Below are positions 35,642 through 44,128 of a DNA stretch of 64,000 nucleotides, piece by piece. Source of the DNA: Dyadobacter sp. NIV53 (GTDB taxonomy: Bacteria; Bacteroidota; Bacteroidia; Cytophagales; Spirosomataceae); NCBI RefSeq assembly GCF_019711195.1, contig NZ_CP081299.1:2356001-2420000 (forward strand), read 5' to 3'. Below the pieces are notes generated by a model. It searched no databases, was not told the DNA's origin, and saw only the letters and a list, made by a program, of their open reading frames with translations. Positions within the stretch are counted from its first letter, which is position 1. Each line of letters starts with the position of its first letter. The translations under genes were made by a program, and so were the position numbers.

Positions 35642-35798
35642 GTAATAATTAAATCTTGTTGATAATGTTATGATAAAGGGAGTCATTCAAATTTGTTACA
35701 AAAACTCAGCCAGCACCAATTTAATAAATGTATTGCGTATAAAAATTTTTGATTTCATAATTGTCAGGTTAATTTAGGCTAAAATTCAGGCAAATTTC

Positions 35799-36340
35799 AT
35801 GATACCCCAAAAACGATTAATATTAAGCAGTCCCTTTTAGAAATCATGACCAGCCGGTTATGTCAGCAACTTATTGAGAATCATCAGGATTTTTCTAATT
35901 CGGTGGTAATGGGTTTGCAACCAAGAGGAATATATTTTGCCGAACGAATTATTTCAGAACTTCGCAGGATAACCGAAAAAGATATTCCCTTCGGTTATCT
36001 GGATGCTACTTTTTACCGTGATGATTTCCGGCGCCGCGACTCTCCTTTGATGCCTAACAAAACGAATATCCCCTTTTTAATTGAAGGTAAGCGGGTAATT
36101 CTGATAGATGATGTCCTGGCAAGCGGACGTATGGTCCGTGCAGCACTGGACGCCATGACCGCTTTCGGACGCCCAAAAATGGTAGAATTACTGGTATTAA
36201 TTGATCGTCGTTACAATCGTGAATTACCTATTGAGCCTGATTATGTAGGTATGAAAGTCAGCACCCTGGAAAGCCAGCGTGTGCAGGTTGAATGGAAAGA
36301 ACAAGGCTTTGATGCCGATCATATCTGGATGGTAGACTGA
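35799..36340 (+). CDS. pyrR: PyrR bifunctional protein (pyr regulator/uracil phosphoribosyltransferase), frameshifted near its 5' end
   Basis: The body from 35846 has the PRPP-binding motif VILIDDVLASGR and the PyrR stretches VVMGLQPRGIYFAERI and FYRDDFRRRD. The N-terminus in that frame would be too short. One frame over, ATG 35799 gives IPQKRLILSSP, the conserved PyrR opening, which runs into a stop unless one base is added in the CCCTTTT run near 35832-35838. Then SPLLEIMTSRLCQQL joins perfectly to a 180-residue protein, the family length. Start at 35846 is therefore an artefact of a homopolymer indel. No pyr gene is adjacent, so its control target must lie elsewhere. Confidence 0.88.
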
Positions 36341-36359
36341 AAATGAGTTTAGAGTTTGG

Positions 36360-36409
36360 GAGTTCAAAGTTTAGAGTTGAAAACTATTTTTACTTTAAAC
36401 TTTGAACTC
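36360..36409. terminator. Convergent hairpin after pyrR, built from 7-bp-period repeats
   Basis: GAGTTCAAAGTTTA (36360-36373) and TAAACTTTGAACTC (36396-36409) are perfect 14-bp inverted repeats between convergent genes. The flanks (36345-36385) show a 7-bp rhythm (GAGTTTA, GAGTTTG, GGAGTTC, AAAGTTT, AGAGTTG). It may act as a bidirectional terminator or be a palindromic form of the heptad repeats seen elsewhere in the window. Confidence 0.65.
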
Positions 36410-36414
36410 AACAT

Positions 36415-37965
36415 CTATCGGGGCCTGGCTGCCTCTTCGGGATTTGCAGTTTTGCCAATACTTTCGGTTTTGTATGTAAGCTTGTCTATATAGAAAACTT
36501 CCCTGCCCTGACCAACGGATGAAACACCAAGGCGCTGCATTCCATAGGCCAGAAAATACTGGCCATACCAGGGAGATAGATAATTGTCCTCATTATTCAG
36601 GACCTTCTCCCGTTCTGATTTTGGCGTTATTTTAAACTTCTCAGTTTCTACAACAACCTTGTTCCGGCTAATTACTTCTGTATGAATTTCGCCTTCCTGA
36701 GGATAGGCCAAAACGAAATAATCATCAACACGGGTTACCTGCACCATTTCCTGTAGATCAAAACTGGTCAGATCTTTAATCGTGATACAATTGTCCCAGA
36801 TAAATTTCCCGTTTCTGTCAAAGCTGCATACAATAGCATGCGTATAGCGGTATCCCTCCATGGATCGTGACATATATGGCCGCGTCAGACCTCCGGAAAT
36901 AATCGGGCTGGAAGCTTTCTGATTTGGATAATATACTTCTGCTACGAGTACAATTTCATCCTCCGTCTGTATCAGTTCGTGAACTAAAAGCCGGTAACGA
37001 AACCTGTTTTCCTTACCCATACTTTTACGCTTGCCAATACGTTCCAGCATTCGCTCGCGGCGTTTGGGCTTCATGTAGTTGAAAAAATTCTGCAATTCGG
37101 AAAATTCTATAAATTCTGGCTTATCAGGTTCATTATCGGTAATATGTGTTACATATAAGCCTTGGGAATATTGGGTACAACCCACGGAATAATTACCAAT
37201 CAGATAAGAATCGTCAGGATTTAACGGCACTATCTGTCCTGAGATAAAACTATTACGCGGATCGCTCAGCGTTGTTCTTTTAAGTAATTTTCCGTCGTAG
37301 TTATATGTTTTTATCTCAAAGACGCAATTTTTCTTTCTGTAAGCATAAGTGATCACATTAATATATCCGTCCCGTTCATTAATATCAACATTGTTAAGTT
37401 CTGTATTTTTTTCGTAAAGCCCGGGAAGTACGCGGGTCGTATGGTCAAAAAACGAATGTACGAGCACAACCGGACGTGACCGGTAATAGCCTGAAATCAA
37501 TGCCTTGCTGCCCAGAACTTTAAATTGCTGCACATCTACCCCTGAAAGAAGATTAGCCTTGTGAACATCAATAGAACCATCGTTAAGGTTAAGCTGTAAA
37601 AACAGGAAACGGTCTGTATCCGGCTCGGCGAACAGCCAGTATCCGGTATGCTCACCTTTGTGGGCCATTACAGGAATATATCTGTTGTCCAGTTTGTAAG
37701 ATATTTTCCAAACAACTTTCATGGTGGTATCGTACTTTACAAACTGCCATTCCTCATTTCGGTTAAAAACTTCATCTCCCCTGATCACTGACAAAAGCCC
37801 TTGTTCGCCAAGACTAAACACCTCAAACTGCTCCGTAGAGGATGAACTGGTTGGGATTTCAAGCCTGTCCGACTGCTCTAATTGTGCGTACACCCGGCCG
37901 GAACAAACGATGCCAAAAATTGGTATCAGACAGATGTGAATATGAAATAGAAATCGCTTATTCAT
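36415..37965 (-). CDS. Secreted protein of unknown function
   Basis: The 516-residue product starts with a signal peptide (ICLIPIFGIVCSGRVYAQ). The mature part shows repeated beta-strand-like segments with aromatic and Gly/Asp turns (SVIRGDEVFNRNEEW, GKFIWDNCITIKDLTS, GKLLKRTTLSD), suggesting a beta-propeller-like architecture. No catalytic motif was recognised. It has no lipobox and no T9SS C-terminal signature. The gene stands alone, convergent with pyrR and divergent from argS. I do not know this family; the fold comment is inference from pattern only. Confidence 0.8.
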   Translation of the reverse strand: MNKRFLFHIHICLIPIFGIVCSGRVYAQLEQSDRLEIPTSSSSTEQFEVFSLGEQGLLSVIRGDEVFNRNEEWQFVKYDTTMKVVWKISYKLDNRYIPVMAHKGEHTGYWLFAEPDTDRFLFLQLNLNDGSIDVHKANLLSGVDVQQFKVLGSKALISGYYRSRPVVLVHSFFDHTTRVLPGLYEKNTELNNVDINERDGYINVITYAYRKKNCVFEIKTYNYDGKLLKRTTLSDPRNSFISGQIVPLNPDDSYLIGNYSVGCTQYSQGLYVTHITDNEPDKPEFIEFSELQNFFNYMKPKRRERMLERIGKRKSMGKENRFRYRLLVHELIQTEDEIVLVAEVYYPNQKASSPIISGGLTRPYMSRSMEGYRYTHAIVCSFDRNGKFIWDNCITIKDLTSFDLQEMVQVTRVDDYFVLAYPQEGEIHTEVISRNKVVVETEKFKITPKSEREKVLNNEDNYLSPWYGQYFLAYGMQRLGVSSVGQGREVFYIDKLTYKTESIGKTANPEEAARPR

Positions 37966-38006
37966 AACTTCTTTATTCGGGGTGTAAGTCGGTTCAATAT
38001 TTACCC

Positions 38007-38014
38007 TAATTTTG
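38007..38014 (+). promoter_or_regulatory. Putative -7 promoter element of argS
   Basis: TAATTTTG followed by CA fits the Bacteroidota consensus TAnnTTTG. It lies about 115 bp before the argS ATG. A clear -33 TTTG box is not obvious, so this is a candidate only. Confidence 0.4.
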
Positions 38015-38129
38015 CATCAAAAAGGATAACAATATCATTAATATTAAAAATATTTTTATTCAAATAAAAAATTAGAGGAATCTATTTGAATTTCAGAAAG
38101 TACTTCAGGTTTATTTTAAAATAATTTTC

Positions 38130-39908
38130 ATGACGATTGAAGCGATACTAAAAGAAGACATACAAAAAGCTATCCTGCAAAATTTCGATATAGCTACTGA
38201 CGAGGTCATACTTCAGCCCACAAAAAAGGAATTTGAAGGATTTTATACCTTCGTTACTTTTTCTCTTACAAAAACAACCAGGCGTTCCCCAGCCGAAATC
38301 GGACAGCTTGTCGGTGCCTATCTTGAAGAAAATTCTTCCATTGTATCCAAATGCAACGTGGTTCAGGGATTCCTCAATATCAGTTTAAAGGATAGCACCT
38401 GGATGCATTTATTTGAAGGTATTTTCTCAGATCCTGATTTCGGCATTTCACCTGCAAACGGTCAGTCGGTCATGGTTGAATTTTCATCACCAAATACCAA
38501 TAAACCGCTTCATCTAGGCCATTTAAGAAACAATTTTCTAGGCGATTCTTTAGCAAAAATTCTTAAAGCAAGTGGTTACGATGTTGTAAAAGCTTGCCTG
38601 GTAAATGACCGTGGAATCCACATTTGCAAGTCTATGCTGGCTTACAGGGAATTGGGAGATGGCGAAACGCCTGAGTCGTCCGGATTAAAAGGAGATCATT
38701 TGGCTGGAAAATATTATGTTTTATTCGACAAAGAATATAAAAACCAGATCCGCACACTCGTTGAAGAAGGAATGACTGAGGAATTAGCTGCAAAAAAGCA
38801 CCCTGGATTTTGGAAGCGCAGCAACTCCTATTGCTCTGGGAAAATGGAGATCCTGAAACAGTAGCCCTTTGGCAAAAAATGAATGGCTGGGTTTATGCAG
38901 GTTTCAACCAGACCTATAATAAGATTGGTGTTTCTTTTGATAAAACGTATTACGAATCTCAGACTTATTTGCTGGGAAAAGACATTATTGAAGAAGGATT
39001 ACAAAAAAACGTTTTCTTTAAAAAAGAAGATAATTCTGTTTGGATTGATCTTACCGAAGAAGGACTTGATGAAAAACTGGTATTGCGTGGTGACGGGACT
39101 TCGGTTTATATCACCCAGGACATAGGCACTACTGAACTTAAATATGGCGATTTTCACAGCAATCGTTATTTATGGGTAGTAGGAAACGAACAGGATTATC
39201 ATTTCAAGGTTTTATTCGCTATTCTGAAAAAGACTGGGACGTCCATATGCATCTGAATGTCATCATATCAGCTACGGAATGGTTGATCTGCCTTCGGGAA
39301 AAATGAAGTCCCGTGAGGGAACAGTTGTAGATGCCGACGAGCTGGTTCAGCAAATGATACAGACAGCGGCTGACAGAACACAGGAACTGGGAAAAATAGA
39401 TGATTTTGAAAGCGATGAAGCTATAAAACTTTATGATCAGCTGGCTTTAGGTGCACTAAAATACTTTTTACTAAAAGTAGACCCAAAAAAACGAATGCTT
39501 TTTAATCCGGAAGAATCTATTGATTTCCAAGGACATACAGGGCCATTTATCCAATATACCTACGCACGTATCCGTTCGATTATTCGTAAAGCTGAACAGG
39601 CAGGTATTGTGACAGAGCTACCAAATGAAAGTTATCAGCTGCATCAGGTGGAACGCGAACTGATATATTCTTTATCACTTTATCCTTCCCGGATTGCAAC
39701 AGCTGCAAATGATTTTACACCCTATATTATTTCACTTTATGCATATGAGCTGGCGAAGGTTTATAACCAGTTTTATTCAGAAGTTTCCATTTTTGCCGAC
39801 CCTGATCCGGAAGCCGTGAAATTCAGGGTTGCATTATCCAAAATTGTATCTGAAACGATTCATAAAGCTTTGTCGTTATTGGGAATAGAAGTGCCCGAGA
39901 GGATGTAA
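38130..39908 (+). CDS. argS: Arginyl-tRNA synthetase, two frameshifts in this sequence
   Basis: Class I synthetase charging tRNA-Arg. Three consecutive frames make one protein. 38130 to about 38795 carries the Arg-S N-domain and the HIGH motif as SSPNTNKPLHLGHLRNNFLG. From about 38795 to 39230 the frame moves by one (APWILEAQQLLLLWENGDPE, then DGTSVYITQDIGT). From about 39230 it returns to the first frame (GRPYASECHHISYGMVDLPSG, then GKMKSREGTVV as the KMSKS-type loop and the anticodon-binding C-domain). The first shift fits loss of one A in GCAAAAAAGC, the second gain of one A in CTGAAAAAGAC. The joined length is 592 residues, as expected. As the enzyme is essential, sequencing error or a second argS are the two explanations. 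Confidence 0.93.
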
Positions 39909-39975
39909 TCGAGGATTAAACAAAATTTCAAAACCTATTTAAACATAACCTTTTAACCAAAAATCAATTACTCTT

Positions 39976-40559
39976 ATGGATCTTTTAAAGACGGTATTTA
40001 TTATGATTACTTCTCTGATAACGGGAATTTTTGCTGATAAGAGTGATATGGCAAAAAAACCTGTTGATGCCATTGTTGCAAAACAAACGTTGTATGATTT
40101 TAAAGTAAAATCCTTGGTTGGTGATAAAACTGTGGATTTAAGCAAATACAAAGGAAAAAAGTTGTTATCCTGAATGTTGCTTCTAAATGCGGATACACCA
40201 AACAATACGCTGACTGGGAAAAATTCAACAAAGAACATGGGGACAAAGTAGTAGTATTAGGATTCCCTGCTAACAATTTTGGAGGACAGGAACCAGGTAC
40301 AAGTGAAGAAATTGCAACATTCTGCTCAAAAACTTACGGTGTTTCATTTCCTATGTTTGAAAAAGTTTCCGTATTGGGTGATGACCAGGCTCCTATTTAC
40401 AAATGGCTTACAACCAAAGAATTAAACGGGTGGAACGATAAAGTGCCAACCTGGAATTTCTGTAAGTATGTTGTAAATGAAAAAGGCGAACTGACTAATT
40501 TTTTCGCTTCTAAAATATTGCCAACCGACCCTGAATTTTTGAAAGCTGTTGGAATATAA
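39976..40559 (+). CDS. Glutathione/thioredoxin peroxidase family protein, frameshifted
   Basis: Peroxidase that reduces hydroperoxides; bacterial members of this type use thioredoxin and a catalytic Cys. The first part (signal-like KTVFIMITSLITGIFA, then TLYDFKVKSLVGDKTVDLSKYKGKK) stops at about 40172. In the next frame the protein continues VVILNVASKCGYTKQYADWEKF with the catalytic Cys, then GFPANNFGGQEPGTSEEI and VPTWNFCKYVVNEKGE. Adding one A to the GGAAAAAAG run at about 40157-40162 joins them into 194 residues, the family length. The N-terminal hydrophobic stretch suggests export. Confidence 0.88.
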
Positions 40560-40589
40560 TTTCTGGAAATATTATCAATACTAAATCTT

Positions 40590-40634
40590 AACACAGCATT
40601 ACAGCATTTGATCAATGCGGATATGCTGTGTTTT
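40590..40634 (+). terminator. Terminator after the peroxidase gene
   Basis: AACACAGCAT (40590-40599) pairs with ATGCTGTGTT (40623-40632), with an inner GCATT/AATGC stem and TTTT at the end. Confidence 0.8.
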
Positions 40635-40679
40635 GCATTTTATACATCATTTGAATTCTAACAAGCATTTATATTAACG

Positions 40680-41573
40680 ATGAAATCCTGGATTGAAGCA
40701 GCACGGCCACGAACTCTGCCACTGGCATTATCCTGTATCTTAATGGGCAGTTTTCTGGCAGCCTCAACCGGCACATTTAGCTGGACAGTTGCTGCATTAA
40801 GTGTAATTACAACAATACTTTTACAGGTATTGTCCAACTTTGCCAACGATTATGGTGACGCTGTCAACGGCAAAGATACAGAGCTTCGGGAAGGGCCGAT
40901 CAGAGCAGTACATTCCGGCGCTATTCCGGCTTCTGCTATGCTGAAAGCGATCATTGCATTTTCAATATTGGCCTTAATTTCAGGAATATCACTGTTAACA
41001 ATAGCTTTGCAGGATGCTCCGGCAAATACTTTCTGGGTCTTTCTGGGAATTGGAATTTCGTGCATTATTGCGGCTATTACATATACAGCTGGTAAAAGGC
41101 CATACGGCTATGTAGGCCTCGGCGACCTGTCAGTACTAATTTTCTTTGGTTGGGTTGGTGTTATTGGGAGCAGCTACCTGCATACATTAGTATGGAACTG
41201 GGATTTAATACTCCCTGCCACCAGCTGTGGACTTTTTGCTGTGGGTGTATTAAATATCAATAATATCCGTGACATAGAATCGGATAAAGCAACCGGTAAA
41301 AATTCAATCCCGGTCAGACTTGGCCGTGAGAAAGCAATTTTATATCACTGGACTATTTTGATTGTTGGAATGCTTTGCGTTCTCGTTTACACGTTACAGC
41401 ATTTTTCAGGATATACCAGTCTGCTTTTTCTGCTGAGTTTCCCTTTATTTATTAGAAATGGCCTTGCAATTTCCAGACTAAAAAAAGCAAGCGAACTGGA
41501 TCCGTATCTGAAACAAATGGCCTTGTCTACCTTGCTGTTTGTGATCTTGTTCGGATTAGGGATTGTTTTGTAG
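40680..41573 (+). CDS. menA: 1,4-dihydroxy-2-naphthoate polyprenyltransferase
   Basis: UbiA-family membrane enzyme that attaches the polyprenyl chain to DHNA in menaquinone synthesis. The 297-residue protein has about nine hydrophobic helices and the two aspartate-rich prenyl-pyrophosphate motifs, NFANDYGDAVNGKD (about residues 58-71) and NINNIRDIESDKATGK (about 195-210). The start WIEAARPRTLPLALS and length fit MenA. The gene stands alone in this window; the other men genes are elsewhere. Confidence 0.94.
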   Translation: MKSWIEAARPRTLPLALSCILMGSFLAASTGTFSWTVAALSVITTILLQVLSNFANDYGDAVNGKDTELREGPIRAVHSGAIPASAMLKAIIAFSILALISGISLLTIALQDAPANTFWVFLGIGISCIIAAITYTAGKRPYGYVGLGDLSVLIFFGWVGVIGSSYLHTLVWNWDLILPATSCGLFAVGVLNINNIRDIESDKATGKNSIPVRLGREKAILYHWTILIVGMLCVLVYTLQHFSGYTSLLFLLSFPLFIRNGLAISRLKKASELDPYLKQMALSTLLFVILFGLGIVL

Positions 41574-41638
41574 GAACTGTAATTAAACTACGGCATTAGA
41601 GCTACCAGGCGGTTATCTAAGTCGTTGTTTTATCCGTG

Positions 41639-41686
41639 GCACGGCCGATCTATCAGGCTCATGCCGGCTTCGCAAATCAGCCGTGC
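41639..41686. repeat. GC-rich inverted repeat between menA and the SGNH gene
   Basis: GCACGGC (41639-41645) and GCCGTGC (41680-41686) flank a GC-rich core containing the palindrome ATGCCGGC region and GGCTTCGC. The stretch 41595-41700 is much richer in GC than the AT-rich flanks. GGCTTCGC also occurs in the repeat at 22040-22109. It lies between convergent genes and may act as a terminator or be a dispersed repeat. Confidence 0.5.
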
Positions 41687-41734
41687 TATGCATAAGCAAC
41701 CATCTTCTTTATTATTTATTTATAAATAATTTGT

Positions 41735-43519
41735 CTATTTCAAAAATGGCTTAATTGCTGCTCCCAAAATCGAATAACCTTTCGCATTCGGATGCAGGCC
41801 GTCTGAAAAAAGCGCTTCATCAATTTCCCCATCTTTTTGTAAAAATACACTTCCCGGATTTATAAAGCGCACATCGCTTGCTCCGGTTAATTGTGCCAGT
41901 TTGGTATTCAGCCCGGCAACTCTTACTTCCTGATTTTTTCTAGGATAAATTCCCATCATCAGGATTTCTGCCTGCGGCTGGCGAAATTTCATGGAACTGA
42001 TCAACAGCTGCCATCCTTCAACAATCTCATCATCCGTGTTATGTTCAAGGTTGTTTGTACCAATGTTAACAAAAATTTGTCTGGCATTAAATCCATCCAG
42101 TTCTCCATGGTAGATTCTCCATAATACATTTTCAATCCTGTCCCAGCCGTAGCCCATATTTGTTACACCCGTTTTACCAAAGGTTTCATTCCAGGAATTT
42201 TCTCCGGTTGCGCGTGGCCCTTTTGGCAAACCACCCCAAAAATGAGTGATTGAATTTCCTATCAAAATAGTTTTTGGAGGAGTCTGTTTATTTAACTCTA
42301 AAATCTCTTTGTGCCTCGCTTCCCAATCGTAATTAGCCAGTTCCCGCATTTGTGTACGGGGAATTGTAGTCACGATTTCACCGGCAGGTTCATGTAAAAT
42401 TTTGCGGATATGCTTTTCATATCCATCAGCATAACGCATCATTCCCAGATCTGTCGGATGCGTCCCGTCTACCATCGTCTCAATATCCTGCCCAAAGTCT
42501 TCTTTTGGAATGATGTAAATTTCCTGTATCCCCTCCGATTTTAGCTGCGCAAACGCTTCACGCAAAATCTGATTTACTTCCTGATAATATTGACGGTTTA
42601 CCTTATTGATATCTTCGTCGGTATAACCGGCATGCTCAGCCATTGCAATAGGAACTCCTGGCCGTTTTTTTCTTATTGTTCTGACTCCGTCCAAAATTCG
42701 CTTTCTCACTTCTTCTGCGGGAACACTCGTTTTAGAATCCGGCCTGATCGTCAAATTTGGCAGACAATCCAGGATATACATTTTTGCGTCAATTTCGGCT
42801 ACCAGATCAATCATTTCCTTCTCCATCTTTCCATTTCCTGAGAAGCCAAGATTAATAAAAGGACGATCTAACTTTCGTCCCAGTATTGCTGTCCAGGCCA
42901 TACCCGGCCGCGAGGCACAGGCACCCTGCATGATAGACGTCCCATAAGCAACAATTGGTTTGTCCGGACGAACTGCCAGAGGAGTGAATGTAGCACCTTC
43001 CTGAACCCCTATTTCCAGCCATTTTACATTGTTGTACAATGGCAGGAATAAGCGGTATTCACGGCCTAATTTATGATAATTGTCATTAGGTTCAATATTT
43101 TTAAAATCGTAAGCAATAGTATCTGCGAAAGCATATTTGCCTGCACACCAACGCCAGTCGCCATCACTTGAAACTGCATACAAATCCACACCACTTACAC
43201 CAGTGGCAGGCATATGAGGCAAAGCTTGTTTTCCTCCTACTGTATAACGAATTTTGAATTCAGCTGCGTTGGATCGGAACCGTATCATCAATCCGGCCGA
43301 TTGCCTGGATAATCCCCAAACTTGTTCCGTGGCTACTTTTTCCGCACGTGCAGGTAAGCGATCATATGGGTTGTTGAGTTCTTTTGGCCACGCCTGCCCT
43401 TCTAAAACCGGAAATACTGCTGTTGCTGGGTTCCACCACGTGAAGTTAGAAGATTGGGAAAAGGATAAATGGCAGAAAAAAAATAATAGAAATAATAATG
43501 CAGAAATTTTAATTTTCAT
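41735..43519 (-). CDS. Secreted protein with two SGNH/GDSL hydrolase domains
   Basis: The 594-residue exported protein (signal peptide ISALLFLLFFFCHLSFSQ) has an N-terminal beta-domain typical of SGNH_hydro-3 proteins. A first SGNH domain follows (AYGTSIMQGACASRPG with the catalytic Ser, GFSGNGKME with Gly/Asn, and DGTHPTDLG with Asp/His). A second SGNH domain comes after about residue 400 (IGNSITHFWGG, GYGWDRIENVL, FVNIGTNNLEHN and SDGLHPNAKGY). Both sets of catalytic residues are present. Such enzymes deacetylate or deacylate glycans or lipids outside the cell; the substrate is unknown. Confidence 0.9.
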   Translation of the reverse strand: MKIKISALLFLLFFFCHLSFSQSSNFTWWNPATAVFPVLEGQAWPKELNNPYDRLPARAEKVATEQVWGLSRQSAGLMIRFRSNAAEFKIRYTVGGKQALPHMPATGVSGVDLYAVSSDGDWRWCAGKYAFADTIAYDFKNIEPNDNYHKLGREYRLFLPLYNNVKWLEIGVQEGATFTPLAVRPDKPIVAYGTSIMQGACASRPGMAWTAILGRKLDRPFINLGFSGNGKMEKEMIDLVAEIDAKMYILDCLPNLTIRPDSKTSVPAEEVRKRILDGVRTIRKKRPGVPIAMAEHAGYTDEDINKVNRQYYQEVNQILREAFAQLKSEGIQEIYIIPKEDFGQDIETMVDGTHPTDLGMMRYADGYEKHIRKILHEPAGEIVTTIPRTQMRELANYDWEARHKEILELNKQTPPKTILIGNSITHFWGGLPKGPRATGENSWNETFGKTGVTNMGYGWDRIENVLWRIYHGELDGFNARQIFVNIGTNNLEHNTDDEIVEGWQLLISSMKFRQPQAEILMMGIYPRKNQEVRVAGLNTKLAQLTGASDVRFINPGSVFLQKDGEIDEALFSDGLHPNAKGYSILGAAIKPFLK

Positions 43520-43590
43520 AAAGCAAAAAGGACACAGATGTATAGCTACAAAAGTGTCCTTTTAAATCGTTTTTACTATGGAAAGTGCAA

Positions 43591-44040
43591 TTATTTTATA
43601 ATCACTCCGTCGGCTATAAAAGTTAATTCCTGCTTTGGCTCGGTGATTTTAGCAATTTCCTCTTTACTTTTTCCCGCATCCTGCGCATAATGCTGCAAGT
43701 GTTCTACCGGCACTGTTTTCTTTTGTGCTTCCCCTTCAAATACAACTGTTTTGCCGGCAATGTCTTTTGGCACAAAAAATGCATAATCTTTAAACATCAC
43801 ACGCATTGTTTCACCATCAGCCATTTTCACCTTCATCCAGCAACCTTTTACCTGGCACACAGATTCCACAGTGCCTGTTACTTTTGCCTGCATGGCTTCT
43901 TCATTTCCCATTTTTTCGGGAAGAGCACTTGCCTCAATGGCTTTTTTATCATCTATTTTTTTACCAAAACTATCTGCATTTTGTGCCTGTGCAGTATATA
44001 CAGATAAAAATACGAATAGAAATATAATGAGCTTTTTCAT
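43591..44040 (-). CDS. DUF4920-type exported protein
   Basis: The 149-residue protein has signal peptide KLIIFLFVFLSVYTAQAQ. The mature part has EAMQAKVTGTVESVCQVKGCWMKVKMADGE, an OB-like beta pattern with a CxxxxC pair, and PVEHLQHYAQDAGKSKEEIAKITEPK near the end, as in DUF4920. The two cysteines and Met/His content suggest a metal-binding or redox role, but nothing is established. It lies between the SGNH gene and the T9SS protein gene on the same strand. Confidence 0.85.
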   Translation of the reverse strand: MKKLIIFLFVFLSVYTAQAQNADSFGKKIDDKKAIEASALPEKMGNEEAMQAKVTGTVESVCQVKGCWMKVKMADGETMRVMFKDYAFFVPKDIAGKTVVFEGEAQKKTVPVEHLQHYAQDAGKSKEEIAKITEPKQELTFIADGVIIK

Positions 44041-44128
44041 GTTTTTGATTGATTAAGTCCCTTACGTAAAATTAATATAAATAAGCAGATATTCTGGCTT
44101 TGTCTTTATAACCTGCCAGAAGCAGAAG

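Noticed and set aside
38810..39256. Separate gene in the middle of argS
   Set aside because: The three frames align in order to one argS protein; the middle frame lies between two poly-A indels and is not independent.
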